Position numbers and translations under genes: made by a program
Notes under the pieces: model-generated
Told to the model about the DNA's origin: nothing
Seen by the model: only the letters and a program-made list of their open reading frames with translations
The model's database searches: none
Part shown: one piece after another, positions 35,617 through 43,563 of the stretch
Numbering within the stretch: position 1 is the stretch's first letter
Layout: each line of letters begins with the position of its first letter
DNA from: Lysobacterales bacterium
GTDB taxonomy: Bacteria > Pseudomonadota > Gammaproteobacteria > Xanthomonadales > SZUA-5
NCBI GenBank assembly: GCA_022844135.1
Contig: JALHMG010000006.1
Location: 1-64,000 of the forward strand
Direction of reading: 5' to 3'
DNA: 64,000 nucleotides

Positions 35617-35769
35617 CAGGCTGTTGAGAAACAGTCTGCTAGCGCGAACCATGGATGGTTCGCACATTGATCAAGCACAGCGTTTGATCAATGGAGAGCG
35701 AGTCCGGACATGCGCCGGACTCGCGACTTGAGAAACGCACAGGAAGTGCGTTTCTCAACATCGTGCTAG
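35613..35769 (+). mobile_element. Hairpin-rich element, family B (copy 1)
   Basis: 149 bases between CTAG (35613-35616) and CTAG (35766-35769). Ends CAGGCTGTTGAGAAAC and, inverted, CACGATGTTGAGAAAC form imperfect terminal repeats. Five successive hairpins: CAGGCTGTT/AACAGTCTG, GCGAACCAT/ATGGTTCGC, CATTGATCAAGC/GTTTGATCAATG, CGAGTCCGG/CCGGACTCG, TTGAGAAACGCAC/GTGCGTTTCTCAA. It differs from the copies at 38.9 and 44.8 kb mainly in the loop of the third hairpin. It ends 77 bases before the acnD start, so it may affect that promoter or leader. Confidence 0.85.
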
Positions 35770-35846
35770 TGCCATCGACAAGCGGCGTACGCAAGCCACG
35801 AGCATGCTTATCATCGCCTCCAGCTTCCCGCCACGCGAACGCGCCT

Positions 35847-38453
35847 ATGAACACTGCTTTCCGCCAACCGCTTCCCGGCACTCCGCTCGACTATTTCGAC
35901 GCCCGCGCGGCGGTGGAGGCGTTGCAGCCGGGCGCGTACGAGACGCTGCCGTACACCAGTCGCGTGCTTGCCGAAACTCTGGTGCGCCGCGCGGATTCCG
36001 AGACGCGCGACAACGGCCTCAGGCAGCTGATCGAGCGCCGCCAGGATCAGGATTTCCCGTGGTATCCGGCGCGCGTGGTGTGCCACGACATCCTCGGGCA
36101 AACCGCGCTTGTCGATCTCGCTGGTTTGCGCGATGCGATTGCCGAGCAGGGCGGCGATCCGGCACGCGTCAACCCCGTGGTACCGGTGCAGTTGATTGTC
36201 GATCACTCGCTTGCGGTGGAGCACGGCGGCGATGATCCGAATGCGTTTAACAAGAACCGTGCGATTGAAGACCGGCGCAACGACGATCGCTTCCACTTCA
36301 TCGACTGGACGAAGAAAGCCTTCCACAATGTCGATGTGATTCCGCCGGGCAACGGCATCATGCATCAGATCAACCTCGAACGAATGAGCCCGGTCATCGG
36401 CGTCGAGCACGGCGTCGCGTATCCGGACACCTGTGTCGGGACCGACAGTCACACGCCGCACGTCGATGCGCTCGGCGTGATTGCCATCGGCGTAGGCGGC
36501 CTGGAGGCCGAGAATGTGATGCTCGGGCGCGCGTCCTGGATGCGCTTGCCAGACATCATCGCCGTGGAGTTGAGCGGTGAACCGCAGCCGGGCATCACCG
36601 CGACCGATATCGTGCTGTCGCTGACCGCGTTCTTGCGCCAGCAAAAAGTGGTCGGCGCTTACTTGGAGTTTCGCGGGCCCGGCGCCGCCGCGCTGACCTT
36701 GGGCGATCGCGCCACAATCTCGAATATGGCGCCCGAGTACGGCGCCACGGCGGCGATGTTCTTCATCGACCAGAACACGCTCGACTATTTGCGCTTGACC
36801 GGGCGCAGCGACGAGCAGGTTCGGCTCGTCGAAACCTATGCCAAGACGGCCGGCCTGTGGGCCGATGCGCTCGCGAACGCGCAGTATCCGCGCACCCTGC
36901 ACTTCGATCTGTCGAGCGTGGTGCGAACCATGGCCGGCCCGTCGAATCCGCACGCGCGGCTGGCGACCAGCGATCTTGCGAGCAAAGGCATCGCCGGCAA
37001 TCTGGCAGCGGCGCAAGCGCAGGAGGCGAGCGGCTTGATGCCCGATGGCGCCGTGATCATCGCTGCGATCACCAGTTGCACCAACACCTCCAATCCGCGC
37101 AACGTGATTGCCGCCGGGCTGCTGGCGCGCAAGGCCAACGCGCTCGGACTGACGCGCAAACCATGGGTCAAATCTTCGCTCGCGCCGGGTTCGAAAACGG
37201 TCGCGCTGTATCTTGAAGAAGCCGGATTGAAGCGCGAGCTGGAGCAGCTGGGCTTCGGCATTGTCGCCTTCGCCTGCACCACCTGCAACGGCATGTCCGG
37301 CGCGCTCGATCCCAAGATCCAACAGGAGATCATCGAGCGCGATCTGTACGCGACCGCGGTGCTGAGCGGCAATCGCAATTTCGACGGCCGCATCCACCCG
37401 TACGCCAAACAGGCGTTCCTCGCCTCGCCGCCGCTGGTCGTGGCGTATGCGATTGCCGGCACGGTGCGCTTCGACATCGAAAAAGACGCGCTGGGCCGTC
37501 GCGCCGATGGCACGCCCATTTTGCTCAAGGATCTCTGGCCCAGCGACGCCGAGATCGACGCGCTGGTTGCCAGCGCCGTGAAACCTGAGCAGTTCCACGC
37601 TGTGTATGAGCCGATGTTCCGGCGTCCGAGCGCGATCGGCCTTGCCGCCAAACCGCTCTACGACTGGCGGCCCATGAGCACCTACATCCGCCGTCCGCCC
37701 TACTGGGAGGGCGCGCTTGCAAAACCGCGAACGCTCAGCGGCATGCGCCCCTTGGCGATCCTGCCGGACAACATCACCACCGATCACTTGTCGCCCTCGA
37801 ACGCGATTCTTGCCGACAGCGCCGCCGGCGAGTATTTGGCGCGCATGGGCTTGCCGGAGGAAGACTTCAACTCCTACGCCACGCACCGCGGCGATCACTT
37901 GACCGCACAGCGCGCGACCTTCGCCAACCCAACGCTGAAGAACGAGATGGTGCGCAAGGACGATGGCTCCGTGCGCGCCGGCTCCTTCGCGCGCGTCGAG
38001 CCTGAAGGCAAGACCATGCGCATGTGGGAAGCGATCGAAACCTATATGCAGCGCGGGCAGCCGCTGATCATCATCGCCGGCGCCGATTACGGCCAGGGCA
38101 GCTCGCGCGATTGGGCCGCCAAAGGTGTGCGCCTCGCGGGCGTGGAGGCCATCGTTGCCGAGAGCTTCGAGCGTATCCATCGAACCAATCTCGTTGGCAT
38201 GGGCGTGCTGCCGCTGCAATTCGAGCCCGGCACCACGCGCCTCACGTTGGGCCTCGACGGCACCGAAACCTACGCCGTCCTCGGCGCCCCCGCCCCGCGC
38301 GCTGTGCTCACGCTGCGCGTGACACGGCGCGACAACAGCGAGTTCGACGTCGCCGTGCGCTGCCGCCTCGATACCGCCGAGGAAGTGTCGATTTATGCGG
38401 CCGGCGGCGTGCTGCAACGCTTCGCGCAGGATTTTTTGGCGCAGGCGGCCTGA
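35847..38453 (+). CDS. acnD: 2-methylcitrate dehydratase AcnD (aconitase family)
   Basis: 868 aa. MNTAFRQPLPGTPLDYFDARAAVEA is the characteristic AcnD N-terminus, and the length matches AcnD rather than AcnA (about 890-910). Iron-sulfur cysteines are in ITSCTNTSNP and FACTTCNGMSG; the C-terminal swivel domain has YGQGSSRDWAAKG. AcnD dehydrates 2-methylcitrate to 2-methyl-trans-aconitate in propionate breakdown and normally works with the isomerase PrpF and PrpB/PrpC, none of which is adjacent. The start is placed at 35847 because the upstream part of the frame is a repeat element. Confidence 0.88.
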   Translation: MNTAFRQPLPGTPLDYFDARAAVEALQPGAYETLPYTSRVLAETLVRRADSETRDNGLRQLIERRQDQDFPWYPARVVCHDILGQTALVDLAGLRDAIAEQGGDPARVNPVVPVQLIVDHSLAVEHGGDDPNAFNKNRAIEDRRNDDRFHFIDWTKKAFHNVDVIPPGNGIMHQINLERMSPVIGVEHGVAYPDTCVGTDSHTPHVDALGVIAIGVGGLEAENVMLGRASWMRLPDIIAVELSGEPQPGITATDIVLSLTAFLRQQKVVGAYLEFRGPGAAALTLGDRATISNMAPEYGATAAMFFIDQNTLDYLRLTGRSDEQVRLVETYAKTAGLWADALANAQYPRTLHFDLSSVVRTMAGPSNPHARLATSDLASKGIAGNLAAAQAQEASGLMPDGAVIIAAITSCTNTSNPRNVIAAGLLARKANALGLTRKPWVKSSLAPGSKTVALYLEEAGLKRELEQLGFGIVAFACTTCNGMSGALDPKIQQEIIERDLYATAVLSGNRNFDGRIHPYAKQAFLASPPLVVAYAIAGTVRFDIEKDALGRRADGTPILLKDLWPSDAEIDALVASAVKPEQFHAVYEPMFRRPSAIGLAAKPLYDWRPMSTYIRRPPYWEGALAKPRTLSGMRPLAILPDNITTDHLSPSNAILADSAAGEYLARMGLPEEDFNSYATHRGDHLTAQRATFANPTLKNEMVRKDDGSVRAGSFARVEPEGKTMRMWEAIETYMQRGQPLIIIAGADYGQGSSRDWAAKGVRLAGVEAIVAESFERIHRTNLVGMGVLPLQFEPGTTRLTLGLDGTETYAVLGAPAPRAVLTLRVTRRDNSEFDVAVRCRLDTAEEVSIYAAGGVLQRFAQDFLAQAA

Positions 38454-38458
38454 CGGCG

Positions 38459-38815
38459 ATGGTCGACACTGTCACGCTATATCGCCCCGTGGGTCCAGAG
38501 GAGTTGGCGCTGGTTCGCGACAGCGGATATCGGCGCTGGCCGCCGCGATTACCGGGACAGCCGATCTTTTATCCGGTCACCAACGAGCGATATGCCCGAG
38601 AGATTGCCGAGAAGTGGAACGTGCAAGACAGCGGCTTCGGCGCCGTCACGCGCTTTGAGGTCCACGCCGCGTTCATAGCGCGCTACAAGATCGAAAAGGT
38701 CGGCGGCGCGCACCACACTGAATGGTGGATTCCGGCGGAGGACCTTGAGCAGCTCAACGACCACATCGTCGGTGAGATAAAAGTTGTTGCGGAGTTTGCT
38801 GGCAGTCGCGGATAG
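38459..38815 (+). CDS. ADP-ribosylation/crystallin-J1-like small protein
   Basis: 118 aa starting 5 bases after acnD. Sequence TLYRPVGPEELALVRDSGYR, FPVTNERYA-like segment (FYPVTNERYAREIAEKWN), VTRFEVHAAFIARY and WWIPAEDLEQLNDHIVG match small proteins usually labelled ADP-ribosylation/crystallin J1; these look like compact single-domain proteins with no proven ADP-ribosyl activity. Probably co-transcribed with acnD. Converges on ptuB with 2 bases between stops. Confidence 0.65.
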   Translation: MVDTVTLYRPVGPEELALVRDSGYRRWPPRLPGQPIFYPVTNERYAREIAEKWNVQDSGFGAVTRFEVHAAFIARYKIEKVGGAHHTEWWIPAEDLEQLNDHIVGEIKVVAEFAGSRG

Positions 38816-38817
38816 AG

Positions 38818-39621
38818 TCAGACCTTGAGCTGCTCTGCGTAGCGTGCGAGCACATGGCCAAAGTTCGCGAAGTGCCCTTTCGGATTTTGCGTTCGAAAGC
38901 CGTCGATCAGCTTGTCTAGCACGATGTTGAGAAACGCACTTCCTGTGCGTTTCTCAAGTCGCGAGTCCGGCGCATGTCCGGACTCGCTCTCCATTGATCA
39001 AACACTTACGTGCTTGATCAATGTGCGAACCATCCATGGTTCGCGCTAGCAGACTGTTTCTCAACAGCTTGCTAGTTCTTCTTCCGAAGCTTCGTTTATG
39101 AACACCGGATCGAACGTCCGCGAGAGCAACTCCTTGCGCTGATTTCTCAAGTGATTGATGTTGAGTTGCAGCGTGTCGATCATGTAGCCGGCGCCAGCGT
39201 CTGAATCGGCGTTCGGCAGTATCCGACCATCGGGCAGGTTAAAGATAAACCGTCTTTCGCACCCTGGATCGAGGGGCGAAATCGCAAGTGACTCGTCGAA
39301 TTGGTTTTTCTTTGCATGGCCGCAACTAAGCGGCATCTTTTCTGTTGTTTCGCGGATGCACGATGCAAAGAGATTGGCGAAAGACAGCTCCAAATCTGGC
39401 CGCAGTTCTTGCGGACGAAAATGCTCGATGTGACTCTCGACCGCAGTGATCGATCGTCCGCAGTAGCAACACACGAAGCCTTGCTCGACCAAAAGCGCGA
39501 CGTGCACACATTGCTTCTCGGGGCTTTTCAGTTCTGCATAACTCGGCTGCCAATCGTCGTTGGCCAGCGCCTTCCACGCCTCGAAAGCTTCGGGTGATTT
39601 TCCTTTGACGATGTGCTTCAT
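38818..39621 (-). pseudogene. ptuB: PtuB-like HNH nuclease, disrupted by family B element
   Basis: The HNH protein (TIGR02646-like) begins MKHIVKGKSPEAFEAW at 39621, its ATG overlapping the ATPase stop. Motifs: VCCYCGRSIT (zinc Cys), SHIEHFRPQ (HNH His), FANLFASC and SCGHAKKNQFD. The frame now ends at 39061 inside a family B element after 186 codons, the last three (ASC) supplied by the element. Removing the element (38920-39071) and one CTAG joins GAACTAG to ACAAGCTG and continues in frame as EEELDKLIDGFRTQ to a stop at 38818, giving a 215-aa protein of normal size. The nuclease core survives but 32 C-terminal residues are lost, so Septu defence is probably weakened or dead. Confidence 0.85.
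38916..39075 (-). mobile_element. Hairpin-rich element, family B (copy 2), in ptuB
   Basis: 152 bases flanked by CTAG at 38916-38919 and 39072-39075. In minus-strand orientation it matches copy 3 except for two bases (CAAG for CAGG near the start, CAGGAAG for CAGCAAG in the last hairpin). The interrupted ptuB frame shows directly that the four-base CTAG was single before insertion, so it is a target-site duplication. The near identity of copies points to recent movement. Confidence 0.9.
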
Positions 39622-40922
39622 CGGCCGAGAAGTTCCTTGCGCCGCAATAGCGCCTGTGCTCCTGCAAGTTCGGGTATCTCAGGTGCGGTCGCTTCGAGGG
39701 TTTTAAGGTCGGCTCTGGCATCGGCCAACTGGTTACGTTCGAGTTTCTCGAACAACTGGTTGACGAGCTTCTCCACCTCGGGCGTTCGTGCCTCAGCGTC
39801 CATGATTTCTTCGAGGATCTGGTTCGACGTCAAGCCATAGCTAACTTGCGGGTGTCCCGTGCCTTCGGGACGAAGCAGGATGATCTCCTCAGGTTGCAGC
39901 TCGCCCAGCACTTGCGGCGAGTGGCTCGCAACAATGAACTGCACGCTCGGAAATGCGCGCTTCAGTCCGCTTGTCAGGATGCGCTGCCAGCGAGGATGCA
40001 GATGTATATCGAGTTCATCGATCAGCACCACGCCCGGCGTCTTGCGCGTCACGTCCTGCCCGAGTTGCGGGTTGAGTAAACACATGCGGCGGGCGATATC
40101 GGCGACCAATCCGATCACCGCTTTTTGCCCGTCGCTGAGGTTTTCGAATGCTGTCGGTTGGCGGCCTGGCGTCATCCACTCGATGAGCAGGCTTTTCTGC
40201 TTCAAGTCATACTTGAGACCTTTGGCATCTTCCACCGCGTCGGCGATTGCGCTGTTGACCAAGGCCAGCTCATCGTCGTCGATGCTGTCGAAAGGCGCTC
40301 CGCTCTCGGACGATGCCTGAAAGCGCTCCAGGCAGCGGGCGATGACCCACGACTGCAACGCAGTCGAATCAAGCGATGCATCCGCCCAGTTCACCAGTCC
40401 GTCGGTGCGTGAGTCTCGCGCCGTTGCGGCCTGAAGCTCGCCCGGCGGCGCTTGATTCCAGTGGCGATTTGCCCGGTAGAAAACTGCTATCGGAAGCGTT
40501 TGCTCAACGCGCTCGCCGCCGTCTCCCTTCAGCAGGCGATCAGCGGCCATCCAAGTACGTCCTGGCTCATCGCCAAACGGTTCTGGCACCATGGTCAGCT
40601 TTTGGATGCCCCAGGTGCATGGCGTGCCAAATATCTCGCCAACCGCCGTCACGCGCGTGGGCGATTGCGGCTCGAAACGGTACCTGCCGTTGGTGACTAC
40701 CACCTCCAGGCGCACAACGCTGGGATCTGCGAAAGCAGCGTAGTTGCCTCTGGTGAGCGATAGAAATCTTGAATAGCCTGCCAGCACATCACAAAGTGCT
40801 CGAAGCAACGACGTCTTCCCGCTTCCATTCACGCCGACGATGACATTGAATCCAGGCTGGAAGTCGACCTTCAGATCGGCATGGCACCGATAGTTCGTCA
40901 AGCGAATCGAATTGATCCTCAT
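39618..40922 (-). CDS. ptuA: PtuA-like ATPase of a Septu defence system
   Basis: 434 aa AAA/ABC-type ATPase. Walker A VGVNGSGKTSLLR (about 30-42), ABC-like signature ENLSDGQKAVIGL, Walker B GVVLIDELDIHLHPRWQ, and H-loop FIVASHSPQVL. N-terminal MRINSIRLTNYRCHADLKV is typical of SMC/RecF-like defence ATPases. The immediately following HNH gene (4-base overlap) gives the ptuAB pair of Septu, where PtuA senses infection and controls the PtuB nuclease. An HNH plus ATPase pair also accompanies some retrons, but no reverse transcriptase is near. With ptuB broken, it may be non-functional or act alone. Confidence 0.82.
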   Translation of the reverse strand: MRINSIRLTNYRCHADLKVDFQPGFNVIVGVNGSGKTSLLRALCDVLAGYSRFLSLTRGNYAAFADPSVVRLEVVVTNGRYRFEPQSPTRVTAVGEIFGTPCTWGIQKLTMVPEPFGDEPGRTWMAADRLLKGDGGERVEQTLPIAVFYRANRHWNQAPPGELQAATARDSRTDGLVNWADASLDSTALQSWVIARCLERFQASSESGAPFDSIDDDELALVNSAIADAVEDAKGLKYDLKQKSLLIEWMTPGRQPTAFENLSDGQKAVIGLVADIARRMCLLNPQLGQDVTRKTPGVVLIDELDIHLHPRWQRILTSGLKRAFPSVQFIVASHSPQVLGELQPEEIILLRPEGTGHPQVSYGLTSNQILEEIMDAEARTPEVEKLVNQLFEKLERNQLADARADLKTLEATAPEIPELAGAQALLRRKELLGR

Positions 40923-41100
40923 GGGTCATTTCCTGCACAGCGGACCAGCCGATAATGCCAGCGTGACTGCGACCCATCCCAACTCTAAGCTAATGTCGAC
41001 TCCCTACGCGTCTCGACCGGCGAGTATTGCCCTCCGCCAACACGCGCTTCACACAATCCGCTCCTATGCTCCAGGCATCGACACGATCAGGATCGCAGCC

Positions 41101-41613
41101 ATGGCCAAAAAGAAAACCGCCCCAGCCGATACGTTTGCCACGCGCATCGACATACCGGGCAAGGTGCGCACCGCCTTGATCAACGTGTTGAGCCAGCAGC
41201 TTGCCGATACGCTCGATGTTTACAGCCAGACCAAACAAGCGCACTGGAACGTCAAGGGCCGCGAGTTTTACCAGTTGCACGAACTATTCGACACCTTCGC
41301 TGGCGACTTGCTGGGTCATATCGACGATATCGCCGAACGAATCACAGCGCTCGGCGGCACTGCTCGGGGAACGGTGCGCCACGCTGCGCAGGTCAGTCGC
41401 GTCGCGGAACTGCCGGATGTGCTCGGCACCTCGAAGCAGGCCATCGCGACGCTCGCGGACCGATATGCCGACCTGGCGAAATCGACGCGCGATGCGATCG
41501 AGGCGTGCGATGAAATCGACGACGCCGGATCGGAAGATCTCTTGACGGGCATCTCGCGCGATCTCGACAAGAAACTCTGGTTTCTGGAAGCCCACTTGCA
41601 GGACGCGGAATAG
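41101..41613 (+). CDS. dps: Dps-family ferritin-like DNA-protection protein
   Basis: 170 aa. Ferroxidase residues of Dps dodecamers are visible in QTKQAHWNVKGREFYQLHEL and FDTFAGDLLGHIDDIAERI; a Lys-rich N-terminus (MAKKKTAPA) fits DNA binding. It stores iron and detoxifies peroxide. The ATG at 41101 follows CAGGATCGCAGCC; a long upstream extension in the same frame has no coding character. The next gene starts on its last base. Confidence 0.92.
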   Translation: MAKKKTAPADTFATRIDIPGKVRTALINVLSQQLADTLDVYSQTKQAHWNVKGREFYQLHELFDTFAGDLLGHIDDIAERITALGGTARGTVRHAAQVSRVAELPDVLGTSKQAIATLADRYADLAKSTRDAIEACDEIDDAGSEDLLTGISRDLDKKLWFLEAHLQDAE

Positions 41614-42683
41614 TGGCGCACTGGTACGGCGTCATCGCGCTGGAGCGCAGGCAGATGGAGCCCCTGCAGCGCACGCTGTCGCGCGACGCCAGCGAAGCCC
41701 TTGCCGCAGGCCTGATGGCGCAGGCGGCCAGGTACGTCCCGGCGCAGGCGCTGGGGCTGGGCTGGGCGGCGGCGCTGTACGATCCGGCGCAACTGCTGCG
41801 GCGCGGGTTCCCAGTGCATCGCGAGATCCTCGATCTGGCGCACGCCGGGCGCGCGCAGGGTATCGATATTGGCCGGGTGCTGACGCTCGCGGCGATCGAC
41901 GAGGCCATGCCGACTGCCGTGTTGCAGCCTGAGATCGCGCTCGGCGCCGGTACCTTACAAGTCATTCCCTGGCTGCTCTGGGGCGAGGACAAAACCATCG
42001 CGGAAGCCACGCAGCGACTGGAGTCCGAGCTCTTCGATCAGGGCCTGGCCGATCCGGCGATCGCGCTCGCGCTCGGGGAACTGGGCGCAGCCTTCGAACA
42101 TGCGCGCCTGATGTCGATCTCCGATCTGATGGCGATGATGGCGGCACAACTCGATCACGTCGGTTTATCCGCAGCGTGGTTGCTGATCGAAGAGCTGTTG
42201 CTGGCTGAGATTCCGCGGCCGCTGGCGGTACGATCGCGCCTCGATCAGCATTGGCGGCTCGACGGCGACAAGGCCATTCTGCCCTTCGAGCCGCTGTCGG
42301 CCTACGCCGTTCGCGTGCCGGTCGATCACCCCGAGCCGATGCTCGGCGATTACCTGGAGCGCGTTCACGAATTCCGGCAAACCCAGGCGCTGCTTCGCGC
42401 GCACGATATCGACGTCGGCGTCGAACCTGCGCCGGAGGCCGGATTTATCGTCGACCGCAAATCCGACGGCGACCTCCACAGCGCAGTGCTGCACGAGCAT
42501 CCCGGCCTCGGCGCACTCGCCTTCACGACGCTCGACGCGCACGCGAATGTGCTAGCGCACTATTACCCTGTGACACCCGACGCGATACGCGACTTTCTCG
42601 CCAGACTGCGCGAGCGCGGCGTGCCGCTGCAGCGACCCGGACGCGTGCAATTGCGCGCGGATGGGTTCGACCTGGGCGCTTGA
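41613..42683 (+). CDS. Conserved-looking hypothetical protein
   Basis: 356 aa from a GTG that shares its G with the dps stop (TAGTG). Soluble, rich in Ala and Leu with long helical stretches (LMAQAARYVPAQALGLGWAA, LDHVGLSAAWLLIEELLLAE) and a C-terminal alpha/beta part (GFIVDRKSDGDLHSAVLHEH, GVPLQRPGRVQLRADGF). No motif or family recognised. Tight coupling suggests it is made with Dps. An alternative start is ATG 41655. Confidence 0.6.
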   Translation: MAHWYGVIALERRQMEPLQRTLSRDASEALAAGLMAQAARYVPAQALGLGWAAALYDPAQLLRRGFPVHREILDLAHAGRAQGIDIGRVLTLAAIDEAMPTAVLQPEIALGAGTLQVIPWLLWGEDKTIAEATQRLESELFDQGLADPAIALALGELGAAFEHARLMSISDLMAMMAAQLDHVGLSAAWLLIEELLLAEIPRPLAVRSRLDQHWRLDGDKAILPFEPLSAYAVRVPVDHPEPMLGDYLERVHEFRQTQALLRAHDIDVGVEPAPEAGFIVDRKSDGDLHSAVLHEHPGLGALAFTTLDAHANVLAHYYPVTPDAIRDFLARLRERGVPLQRPGRVQLRADGFDLGA

Positions 42684-42859
42684 CCGAGTAGCGAGAACCC
42701 ACGTGCAGGCAGCGCAGGCCGCGGCGCCCGCAGTTTGCCCGAAGTTGTTAAAATTCCGTCATGCGGCGGTCAGGAATCAGCCACTAAGCTCTGTTGCAAT
42801 GCACTACGGCGGCAAATCGTCGCCACAGGCTGAGGCCCACGCCTCCCAAGGAGAGTGTC

Positions 42860-42946
42860 ATGCGCTGGCTGGTGTCGTTTTTGGTTGTGACCTTTGTCGC
42901 CGCCGTCGAATTCGCAACGCGTAACGCGGGTGTCGAGCAAGCCTGA
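42860..42946 (+). CDS. 28-aa membrane micropeptide (candidate)
   Basis: ATG at 42860 follows AAGGAGAGTGTC, a near-ideal ribosome binding site. It reads MRWLVSFLVVTFVAAVEFA, one hydrophobic helix, and ends at TGA 42944-42946. It is the only frame with this quality in the 290 bases between two genes. It could be a real small membrane protein or the start of a lost gene; nothing further can be said. Confidence 0.35.
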   Translation: MRWLVSFLVVTFVAAVEFATRNAGVEQA

Positions 42947-42976
42947 CACCGATTCTCGGCTGGTTGTCTGGCATGT

Positions 42977-43492
42977 CTACGAACGCACGGGCATGCCGAG
43001 ATCCTCGCCGGTGAGCAGAAGGCCAACGCCCGCAGTGGTGAGTTTGTCGAGGATGCGTTCCAAGGCTTCGCGTTCTGTCGCGGTGAGCGCGCTTTTGAGC
43101 CGCGCCTCGCAGGCCAGCGCCAACGGCGCGATTTCGCGGTAAACCTCCCACCCGTGCTCGCTCAACGAGAGCACCGAGCGGCGTCGATCGCTTTTGTCGA
43201 TGCTGCGATTGAGCCGGCCACCTGCGATCAGATCGTTTACTGCGCGACTGATCGCCACCTTATCCATTTTGGTGCGTTCGGCGACATCCACGGCCGACAA
43301 GTCCGGGTAGCGCCCGAGCACGGCGATCACACGCCATTGCGTCACGTTGAGATTGAAGCGGTCGCCGTAGACGCCGGCGATGGCCTGACTGATGGTGTTC
43401 GACAGAATCGATAGTCGGTACGGCAAGAAGCGCTCAAGATCGAGCACCGGGTCGACAGAAGTCGCTTTGCGTGGCATACGCTCACTCGCCAT
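42977..43492 (-). CDS. MarR-family transcriptional regulator
   Basis: 171 aa from MASERMPRKATS. The winged helix-turn-helix is clear: FNLNVTQWRVIAVLGRYPDL, SAVDVAERTKMDKVAISRAV, NRSIDKSDRRRSVLSLSEHG. It is divergent from hppD with 71 bases between starts, so it very probably controls hppD (and possibly itself) in response to an aromatic intermediate, like other MarR regulators of aromatic catabolism. Confidence 0.88.
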   Translation of the reverse strand: MASERMPRKATSVDPVLDLERFLPYRLSILSNTISQAIAGVYGDRFNLNVTQWRVIAVLGRYPDLSAVDVAERTKMDKVAISRAVNDLIAGGRLNRSIDKSDRRRSVLSLSEHGWEVYREIAPLALACEARLKSALTATEREALERILDKLTTAGVGLLLTGEDLGMPVRS

Positions 43493-43563
43493 ATCGTTTC
43501 TTTTGAAACTATACTGATCGCCGAGGGCGTGCAATCTGCGCCGCACAACTACGGAGTGAATCC

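Noticed and set aside
35613-35769. Family B repeat as a possible CRISPR repeat or integron attC site
   Set aside because: Copies are dispersed, 152 bases long with TIRs and YTAG duplications; no regular spacers, no integrase, no attC core sites.
35811-38417. 868-codon open frame antisense to acnD
   Set aside because: No domain is visible and composition is that of a shadow frame; acnD on the other strand is unmistakable.
38916-39075. Family B element as an IS200/IS605-type single-strand transposon derivative
   Set aside because: Such elements insert next to a fixed tetranucleotide without duplicating it. Here both flanks match and vary together, and one copy must be removed to restore ptuB.
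39061-40922. Retron locus, because the HNH family also accompanies retrons
   Set aside because: No reverse transcriptase or msr/msd-like structure is seen nearby; the ATPase/HNH pair fits Septu better.
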